From Orychophragmus violaceus (Eukaryota; Streptophyta; Magnoliopsida; Brassicales; Brassicaceae), in assembly GCA_030180135.1 (NCBI GenBank), contig CM058232.1, forward strand, positions 96,832,630-96,896,629: 64,000 nt of DNA. Direction: 5' to 3'. The notes beneath the pieces are model-generated. The model did no database searches. It was not told where the DNA came from and worked only from the letters and a program-made list of their open reading frames with translations. Made by a program: the position numbers and the translations under genes. Within the stretch, counting starts at the first letter, position 1. Every line of letters starts with the position of its first letter. Of this stretch, positions 56,553 to 64,000 are shown piece by piece.

Positions 56553-57403
56553 TCTAAATTTGAGTGGGAGTTTGAGGGCTTTTATTTAGTTATTTGATAT
56601 GTTCTTGTAAAACATTCTTATGTTTAATGAAATTATTATTTCAAGATTATTTTAACTGTGATGAAATAATCGTTCCAAAATGATATGAACCATTTTATAG
56701 GTCATCGAAGTAAATGATTTGATCTTGAGTCATCGAAGTCATTTAGCTTGATCATGAGACCCTATATTTGATAGATGTTTTATATCATCCCGTCCCTAGT
56801 CGAAGGTTGTTGAAATTGGAACACCAACAACCGTGTGAGACTGGATTGGTACGTGACTTATGACAAAGTCTCAGTGTGTCATAGATGCGCGGCATCAAAG
56901 TCAGTACATAGGTGTATGTTTGGGAACATACGACCGGACAAGACCCGCTTATAAGAACTCTTCAGGATATTTATATCTGTGTCATAAGAGATTCTTACTA
57001 CGACTATAGAGTATAGTCCTTAGACCTGAGTTCGCATGCATGTGACTGCACATGGAGTGATGCACTTTGATCATTGTCTAACGCTATCGTTCTGCGATAG
57101 TTATAAGGACCTTGTTTGGGTACATTATGAAATGAGTAGTTTACAGTGATGGAACAAGACGGAATTTGTCCCTCAAATATAAATGGAGTGAATATCTCTA
57201 GGCCAATCGGAGATTTGAATACTGGAAAATGCATGGCCATGCTCAAACGGACTGTCCCGAGTCGTTTGGATTGTCAGTATCGAATCAGAGTCCGATGAAC
57301 AAGATTAGGCTTTATAAGGATGACACCAATCTTGCCTTATGACTAATCGAGATATTGTGACAAAAGGATTATGAATACAGAGATTCCAGTACAAGTGGGA
57401 GAT
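56553..57403 (+). other. Copia 2 3' untranslated region and polypurine tract
   Basis: No env-like frame. The last bases ACAAGTGGGAGAT (57391-57403) form the PPT before the 3' LTR. The rest shows ordinary complexity with no recognised domain. Confidence 0.75.
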
Positions 57404-58071
57404 TGTTGGAATTGTGTCCAGTAATCTCGGTACTGTCTCTAGAAAGTAAGAGTATGTCAATGATCAGACATAAGTCATATAATACTGGGGGTCATGATGG
57501 CTTGCTAGAGTCCGCTCATGATCTATAAGTCTTGGACTTATTGCCTTTATTATATGATCCCATATGGGTCACACGCCTAAGCTAACAGGAAAATGTGTAG
57601 GAACGGTTTAGCAGAAGTACGGTAAAAGTGCTAGGCATTTACTGTACTTAGAGAGAATAAAACGGTTTAGCCACTGTGTGTCGATCGATACACAAGGGGT
57701 GTCGATCGACACAGTGCGCGAATGCCGTCGAGTTAATTGGTGTTTGGGCCAAATGGCCCAAACGGAACCGGACAAGTTTTATAAATAAAACTCGGGTTCA
57801 GAACCAAAAACCCTAGCCGAAACTCTCTCTCTCTCTGCGCCGAGTTCCCCTAGTGGTCTAGCAGCCGTTTTCTGTGATCGCGTGTGTGAGCCTTTGGAGG
57901 ATTCATCTCTCGGTGTTTCTCTGATCTCTGACCTGTTCTATCTCCTTCCGCTGCAATTAACAGGTAAAAGGTGAGATCATCAATTGTTTCTATTCGAGAA
58001 GAACCTAGATCAGCATGTTTAGGATGATATGAATCAGAGAATTGAATCAGGATCAACTAAACATTCCTTTA
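57404..58071 (+). repeat. 3' LTR of copia 2
   Basis: 668 bp, with three substitutions relative to the 5' LTR. Followed by CTTAT (58072-58076). Confidence 0.95.
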
Positions 58072-58076
58072 CTTAT

Positions 58077-58113
58077 ATCATGGTCTAAAACCGGTGAAAA
58101 CCATGATATATCA
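58077..58113 (-). repeat. 3' LTR of the Athila-type element, terminal 37 bp
   Basis: On the minus strand it starts TGATATATCATGGTTTTCAC at 58113, the LTR beginning, and is cut by the copia 2 insertion. It matches 63461-63497 except AACCGGTG versus AATCGGTG. Confidence 0.9.
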
Positions 58114-58127
58114 ACTCCCCCACACTT
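58114..58127 (-). other. Polypurine tract of the Athila-type element
   Basis: AAGTGTGGGGGAGT (minus) directly precedes the 3' LTR. Two close look-alikes occur at ~58287-58300 (TAAGTGTGGGGGAAG) and ~59030-59043 (CAAGTGTGGGGGAGG). Confidence 0.85.
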
Positions 58128-59461
58128 AGTCTTTGCTTGTCCTCAAGCAAAACAAAGAACTAAAATGTAGTGAAGAGGTTTGAAAACTTTCAGAAACTCA
58201 TTTTATCTTAGAAGCAACAACACTCAGATTCCCCTTAGTAAGCCACATGAAAGATTTCACCTGCAGACATCAAGACCAACATATACTTCCCCCACACTTA
58301 GCAACTGTCCCAAGTAAACTCCACAATCATATTCAAGCATTCAAATTCACCCTACTGACTTCTATAAGTATTTAAGTGCGGTCTCCCCTAAGGATTATCG
58401 ATCAAAGGGCATATGGATTCTTACTCTGTTAGTTCTTGACCACCATACTGTCTTTTTATGGTTCCTTTCTTCTCTTTTCCCTTCCTTAACAACTGATTTT
58501 TCCCATTGGGTATCATTTTTTTTATCAGTGTTCTTCCCGTTTTGGGGTGTACTTTGGACACATTCCATGGATGCACAGGAGGTAATAGTGGTAGCTACCA
58601 CTCCCGCGACCACTTCGGAGCTACTAGCTCATCCTCAGTTTATTACTCTTTTTTTTACTTTATGGAAGGGGAGAAGGGAACCAAAGTAGGACAGGTTTAC
58701 AAGCTGTGTCAGAGCTACAGAGGAATCCGACTCAAGGTATTCCAAGCCCTTAGGTGAGAAAATTAAGTCAAGATTAATGGTGAAGTCAGTAAAGGATCCT
58801 CTGGTACCTGAAGTGATATGGGTGTTCCCAGTAGGCTGATCCGTGTTGGGTTTTCTAATAGTAATAGATCATCTGCAATTTCATCCCAATGGTCACTTAA
58901 GTTCCTGCAAGTGTTATTAACTTCTCAAAAATTCATTGTTTCTTACTTAAACCGTTTTGACTCAATAAAACAAATTTTTGAAAACAGGATTGACTCTAGC
59001 AAAACAGAAAGATAAAAGTCAGTAGCTACCTCCCCCACACTTGAAACACACTGTCCCCAGTAGTGTCAAGCTAAAGAATGGTAAAAAGAAACAAAAATGT
59101 TAATGTGATGAGTTAAGGTCTGTCTGATTTTTACTTGTCTCGCACATGCATCGATCGATGCGCATAAATGCGTCGATCGCTGCAAGGCGATTATGACATG
59201 TGTCGATTGTTGTTCAGGTCCGCAACGATCGCCGCAAGGCGATTTCTCCTCTTCGTCAAATCTCCCTGCATCGATCGACACAATGAGTGCAACGATCGGC
59301 GCATATCTCCAAACTCGTGTTCTGTAACGAAAAAGCACCAAAACAAAACCAAAACGTAAAATCCTAAGAAAACACCAAAAATTAATATGTACAAACCTAA
59401 CAGTGGGTTGCCTCCCACTCAGCGCTTGTTTAAGGTCATTAGCTTGACCGGACGAACAAGA
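58128..59461 (-). other. Athila-type element 3' region, non-coding
   Basis: It holds two extra PPT-like tracts, several TCGATCGA-type sites (59148-59161, 59268-59281 and variants between) and the Athila-type landmark GGTTGCCTCCCACTGAGCGC (~59405). RT, RNase H and integrase would be expected before this region but are missing. The open frames here (58395-58613, 58506-58757, 59066-59418) have no recognisable domain. Confidence 0.6.
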
Positions 59462-60466
59462 TTAGGCTCCTGGAGGTTTCAATAGAGACTGTGCATGCCT
59501 CTGTGAAAGTCTCCTCATCCAAGGTGGAGAGTAGGCTGTGTCGGTGTGAGCTCGTCCAAGAAAATATGGGATGCGAAAGTCTCCAGGATCAGAAACCAAA
59601 GTTCCACTCGTCTGCTCTCCATGTCCATCTTTAATAGTAAAGGTATGACCATCAATCTGCGGCTTGCGCAGCATATCCATTTCAAAGTGTAGAGGTTCAT
59701 CTCCCAGATAGAGATCAATCATACTATGCCTCACATCAATCACTGCTCCAGCTGTGGCTAAAAATGGTCTTCCAAGTATCAAAGCATCATCAGGATCACT
59801 TTCGTACTTAAGCACCAAGAAGTCTGTCGGAACCAAGTAGTTTCCAACTCTCACTGGGAAGTCCTCAAGAACTCCTTCTGGAATCCTTATTGACTGATCA
59901 GCCAGGACTAGAGAGGTCCTAGTGGGTGAAAAATCTGTCATCCCCAGCTTCTCTGCCACAGAGTATGGCATGAGACTTCCAGCAGCTCCTAAGTCACACA
60001 AAAAACGCCTAAAGCTATCCTCAAAGATGGAACAACTCAGCACAAACATACCAGGATCAGGTAGCTTCTTAGGGATCTGAGTTAGGAGTACATCATTGAT
60101 CTGTCTAGGAACCACTATCACCCAATCTTTCAGCTCTTCGTCCATTGGCATCATCTTCTCCAAGTATCTCTGCACATAAGGGTGATATGGTGGATCATCA
60201 GAATGTGGATCTTTTTCACACTTCTCATCCATCTCTCCTAGCTGTCTGACCTCATCAATCTCCTATTGAGTTATCTCAGACACTCCAGGGAATAATCTAA
60301 TATGCTTTTGATCCGTCTCTTCATCAGTTCCAAGAGAAGCGAGTGAGGCTGTCTGTCCACGACCTACAACGATCGACGCATAAGGTGCATCGTTCGATGC
60401 ATCTAAATCTTCAGAGATTCCACCCGAGATTTTTTCTTCAGTTTCGCAATTTTCAGCTTCTTCCAC
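59462..60466 (-). pseudogene. Athila-type gag C-terminus and retropepsin domain
   Basis: The frame reads EEAENCETEEKISGG, an in-frame TAG near 60263, then on to LPDPGMFVLSCSIFEDSF, the retropepsin core FLCDLGAAGSLMPYSVAEKL, LVLADQSIRIPEGVLEDFPV and DDALILGRPFLATAGAVIDV. CDLGA holds the catalytic Asp; related elements usually have CDLGASVSLMP, so Ala-Gly here is unusual. The frame is offset from gag, and the TAG separates the protease from it. It ends at 59462 with no RT following. Confidence 0.8.
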
Positions 60467-60480
60467 CAGTTCAGCTGTAT

Positions 60481-62082
60481 TCAGCTCAAAATTTTCACCT
60501 TGGGTTGATCCATCATCAATATAAACTGACCAAGCCTTGATATGGGTTTCCAGTACACCTTTTCCTTTAACTGAGCTAGAAATTGGCTCACTTGTGTGTC
60601 CAATTGCCTCACATGTGTGCTTAGGGACTCAAACTTCCCATTAAGATCTTCATACACATCATCTAACTTCTTGTTGAAGTCCACAACACTCTTAGTCTGA
60701 CCTTCCATCAATTGTTCCATCATAGCTTCCATCTTGCTCTCATGAGCAGTAACAGCAGAAGGCGTCTGATATGAGGATGATCCATAAGTCCTCTGATTAC
60801 CTTGCTGAAAAGGCTTCTGAAAACCAGCATTCTGTCCAAATCCAGAAGAGTTTTGGTTGCTTGTGAATGCATTCTTCTGTCCACCATTGAAAAACCTATT
60901 ACCTTGCTGATTACCAACCATGTTACCTTGAAATCCAGAGCCACCAATGTAGTTAACATCCTATTACTGATTGTCTTCTTCAGCTCCAAACACTTCAACT
61001 TCCTGAGCAAAGTGGACAGCTTTCTTCCCAGCCAACAAATTACAGACAGTGTCCAACTTACTCCTAATATCAGCTATCTCCTGATTATCTATCTTCCCAC
61101 CAGACTCTTTCCTTCTCCTATCAGCAGTCTTGCAGCTATTACTGCTCACCAAGTTATCTATCAATGTCTTAGCTTGCTCACGAGTCCTTGTGTTGAAGTT
61201 TCCATTGCTGGAATTATCCAACGCAGTCTGGTTAGGGAGATCTATACCTCTAAAGAAAATACCTAGCAATGTCACTTCAGTAAATCCATGATGAGGACAA
61301 TCACGCTGGTATTTCTTAAATCTCATCCAAGCAGTCTTAAGAGGCTCTATAGGACCTTGGGAGAAAGTGAGAATGTCCTGTCTCGACTGATCAGAGCGAG
61401 CATCATCATAAAAGTGCCTCAGAAACTCACACTTCACAGCATACCAAGTAGTAAACTTCCCAGGTGGAAGTTGTTTTAGCCAGACAGCAGCATCTCCAGC
61501 GAGAGAGTAGGGGAAGAGTTTGAGAAACATATAGTCATAGTTCACCCCATCATACTTCATTCCGGTGACTATGTCCTCAAACTCATCAATATGGTCCATA
61601 GGCTGCTCATTTTGGAAACCATGGAAGGCATTCTGCCTTAGAATAGAGTAGTAGATGGTCTTGATCTCGAAGTCATTCCTCTCAAAACCAGGAGGTACAA
61701 TTGCTGACCGGTTAGCATGAAACTCATCCGGACGGTTATAGTCAGCAAGAGTCCTCTCATGGATAACCATCTGCCTCTGTCCTTGCCCTTGGCCTTGTCC
61801 TTGTTCTTGTCGCGGTTCTGGGATCACAAAATCAGGGATTACATTTCCCTCAGCATCAATCCTTTGCCCAGTAGCATTGTACGGATTGTTCTGTCGGTCC
61901 CTCAGGACACCTTGAGCATCAGGTATCAAAATCAAGCGTTCTTGCACCATCCTTGCTCGTCGACCTTTCCTTTTAGTTCTCTCTAGTCTAGCAAGTTCCT
62001 CAAGCCTGAGATTAACGAGATTAGAGTTTGGATTACTTCTGGTCTCACGCGTCTGCATAAACCGTCGGTAATCGCAGTGCAA
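60481..62082 (-). pseudogene. Athila-type gag, interrupted by tandem stops
   Basis: The N-terminal frame (62082-60964) begins MHCDYRRFMQTRETRSNPNS, then a retrotransposon gag domain (ERNDFEIKTIYYSILRQNAF, WLKQLPPGKFTTWYAVKCEF, FLRHFYDDARSDQSRQDILT). Two consecutive stops, TAA-TAG (rc 60961-60966), interrupt it. The same frame resumes as DVNYIGGSGFQGNMVGNQQG with a Gln/Asn/Gly-rich C-terminal segment to 60481. A frameshift near 60540 shifts the reading frame to that of the protease. No zinc knuckle was seen. It would need outside help to move. Confidence 0.85.
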
Positions 62083-62166
62083 CGATCGATGCTAAGGTGC
62101 AACGATCGACTCAACTCAGATTCGCCTTGTAACGATCGACACAAAGGATGCAACGATCGATGCCAA
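62066..62166. repeat. Cluster of AACGATCGAYRC motifs in the Athila leader/gag start
   Basis: Four sites in ~100 bp: GCAACGATCGATGC, CAACGATCGACTC, TAACGATCGACAC and CAACGATCGATGC. They span the gag start codon and the leader just upstream on the minus strand. Confidence 0.7.
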
Positions 62167-62279
62167 TCGAATATCAGACCTGCGACAGAGAAAAACAGAG
62201 AAAGTTAGTAACCAAAAAAAAAAAAAAAAAATCCTGGTCTAAACCTTAAGTTCAAATATATCGAGGACTCAAAAGAGAG

Positions 62280-62297
62280 TCCCCGGCAACGGCGCCA
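62280..62297 (-). other. Primer binding site of the Athila-type element
   Basis: Minus strand TGGCGCCGTTGCCGGGGA lies six bases after the 5' LTR end (CTATCA), the typical Athila PBS region. Confidence 0.85.
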
Positions 62298-62303
62298 AAA
62301 ACT

Positions 62304-63497
62304 TGATAGGTCAAGAATTATCCCTATTCTAACTGCAAGTGCACAGTGATGCATATGTAATACTTAGGGTATCGAATCCACAAGGACTCCGGTCACACGA
62401 TAGATTTAAGAACATTCAAGTCAAACTAGGAGAAAGTAATGAGAAACTAAAAAGCAAGCAGAAAAGTAAATCAGATAGCATGAGTGGTTTGTAGGCAATT
62501 AACTAAAAGTGCTAAGTCTAGGGAGTTCTCAGGAAATCAGACAAGCAAATCAGATAATCAGTCATGATCAAATTAAGCTCGGTTCTAGAACTCAAACACG
62601 GATATAAAATTAACCTACTTTCGTTGTGAGAATTCTCTAAGTCTAATAGCCGAAATCCAAATTTCTTTGCAATTCCTAACAGATTAAACTAGCTTTAAGA
62701 TTAAGTTCGATATGTTCACAATTCAATTAAACCAAATTTCTTTGCGAGTAATTCAATTGCTCAACCTAAAAAGTTCAGATTCTAAACCACACTTTCGTGT
62801 CAATTTAACAACCTAAGATCTAGATTCTAAGTGATCAGGTTAGAACTAGCATTAAGCACAATTTAGATTGAAGAACAATTATGATATGAATCCTTAACTG
62901 AAATAAATAAATCTAGCAAGTCATGAAATCCCTAATGAGAATCCCTAAACCTAACTATGAATCTACTCAGACATAGATAATGAAAACATGATCAATGAAT
63001 AATTAGATTGCATAAAAGAGAGTAAAGGAATAAAGGGGTTCAAAATCTTCTCCAAAAGCAGGAAGCAATACAGGTTCAGATCAGCCCCAAAATCTCTCAG
63101 AAACTCTCAGCTCAAAGTATGATAGCGTATCTAAAACTAAACTCAAAACCTAATTATATTAGTCTAATCACGTCTTGGGGCTTCTTTGTAAATATCAGGA
63201 ACTTCTGGGCAAAACTGCAATTTCTGTATTCTTCATTAAACTCGCCGAGATTGTATGGTCACGCTATGCATCGATCGATGCCGATGTGTGTCGATCGACA
63301 CACTCCTCTGTTTTTGACAGTGAACTCTATCTCTCGGGTCAAATCACCAAAATGCTCCAAAAAGCTCCATAATCTTCAATTCCGCTCCAAACGTGCATGT
63401 ACCTAATAATACCTGTAAATGACTCTAAAGAAACACCAAAAGACTCTAAAACATACTTATATCATGGTCTAAAATCGGTGAAAACCATGATATATCA
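62304..63497 (-). repeat. 5' LTR of the Athila-type element
   Basis: 1194 bp, minus strand from TGATATATCATGG to GACCTATCA, with TG..CA ends. It carries GCATCGATCGATGC (63268-63281) and GTGTCGATCGACAC (63288-63301), about 200-230 bp into the LTR. Followed by the ATTTA target duplication. Confidence 0.9.
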
Positions 63498-63502
63498 ATT
63501 TA

Positions 63503-64000
63503 CTCTTACCGATTCTCAGTTTGACCCAGGTAAATACCACTTCCCTTAACTTCAAAAGTTATTTGCAAGTCATGACTGACTATGACTCAGATTTAGGGTC
63601 CCGAAGTTATTGATCATGCCTTTAAGAACCTCCCTTTTAAACCAATTAAACCACACTGACCCTAATTTGAAGATTAGTAGAAAAATCAGCTTCAACGGGC
63701 ACGCTTTGTTCTAAGTTTTCAAATCCTTAAGCCCTAAGCCGCACTCATTTTTTAGGTTTTGTAATTGAACTCCAAGCCACTCTTGCACTATTCTTTCCTT
63801 CTTCCTTTCATGACCTCATATATGCTCCACAAAAGGAGTTGATTTTTGCAATACAGGCCTTGTGGAGTATAAACACAGAGCACCAGAAATTGGTAATGCC
63901 TGCGATTACACTTTGGAGTAATTTCAGTCTGCCTGCAAAAGATAAGCTTTTTGCACTCCAAGAGGTGGATTTCTCTTTCACTTGTTAAATAAAGGGAGCA
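63503..64000. other. Right flank, unassigned
   Basis: Ordinary-complexity sequence without a clear frame. TTTGCACTCCAAGAGGTGGA and TGTGGAGTATAAACACAGAG give no recognised match. It may belong to a further retroelement. Confidence 0.3.

Larger units (their letters stand above)
50261..58071 (+). mobile_element. Ty1/copia retrotransposon 2, complete, very young
   Basis: A 7.8 kb element with 668 bp LTRs (50261-50928, 57404-58071) that differ at only three positions by eye. CTTAT target duplications lie at 50256-50260 and 58072-58076. PBS TGGTATCAGAGCC starts at 50930, one base after the LTR. PPT CAAGTGGGAGAT precedes the 3' LTR. One uninterrupted gag-pol frame (52575-56552), a ~1.6 kb leader and an ~850 bp 3' untranslated region. 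It sits inside the 3' LTR of the Athila-type element and looks potentially autonomous. Confidence 0.95.
49103..63497 (-). mobile_element. Athila-type Ty3/gypsy element, non-autonomous, with nested copia
   Basis: Bounded by ATTTA target duplications (49098-49102, 63498-63502). Minus-strand order: 5' LTR 62304-63497; PBS TGGCGCCGTTGCCGGGGA (rc 62280-62297); gag 62082 to ~60540; protease region to 59462; long 3' region containing GGTTGCCTCCCACTGAGCGC (~59405), a known Athila-type landmark; PPT 58114-58127; 3' LTR 58077-58113 plus 49103-50260, split by copia 2. No RT, RNase H or integrase is present, so it is a deletion derivative or a gag-only family. The two LTRs differ at roughly 30 sites by eye (~2.5%), older than the copia inside. 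Confidence 0.9.

Noticed and set aside
56553..57403. Possible env-like gene in copia 2
   Set aside because: No open frame of useful length and no membrane-type sequence between pol and the 3' LTR.
60802..61266. 154-codon plus-strand ORF
   Set aside because: It is antisense to Athila gag, and its length is explained by the constrained opposite frame.

Overview
The window is nuclear DNA of a flowering plant, almost certainly Brassicaceae. It holds one intron-rich DDB1 gene very like those of Arabidopsis. The rest is mainly transposable elements typical of that family: Helitrons carrying RPA70-like and kinesin fragments, Athila-type and chromovirus Ty3/gypsy pieces, Ty1/copia elements, LINE remnants, a CACTA end and MITEs. 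A 500-base N gap at 44845-45344 marks it as a scaffolded assembly. The AT richness and nested repeats suggest heterochromatin or its border.

Layout. 1-772: LTR fragment inserted in a LINE RNase H remnant. 771-5950: interrupted array of ~400-450 bp AT-rich repeats. 6180-11936 (minus): complete DDB1-like gene; I could define 19 coding exons whose phases all agree, giving 1083 codons. 12254-16152: a small unrecognised ORF, LINE ORF1 debris, one CACTA end and a 101-codon unknown ORF. 16487-26274 (minus): ~9.8 kb Helitron with three decayed RPA70-like genes. 26946-27351: Raf-like kinase 3' fragment. 27828-30731: second Helitron with an Athila-like LTR piece inside. 32304-44844: a ~1.1 kb unit present three times; unit 1 holds a Helitron with kinesin-14 fragments, unit 2 a young copia element and MITE termini, unit 3 a small MITE-like insert. 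45345-48395: chromovirus remnant. 49103-63497 (minus): Athila-type element with gag and protease only, bounded by ATTTA target duplications, with a very young 7.8 kb copia element (50261-58071, CTTAT duplications) inside its 3' LTR.

The only convincing host gene is the DDB1-like one, whose product would be the adaptor of CUL4 ubiquitin ligases. The rest is a record of insertions that can be ordered by nesting and LTR divergence. The most unusual signal is a palindrome built on TCGATCGA (full form like GTGTCGATCGACAC or GCATCGATCGATGC). It recurs in the LTRs, leaders, gag and 3' regions of unrelated gypsy and copia elements, and in the young copia LTR a pair lies just upstream of the TATA box. 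No complete Helitron Rep/helicase, CRISPR, tRNA or rRNA gene was seen.
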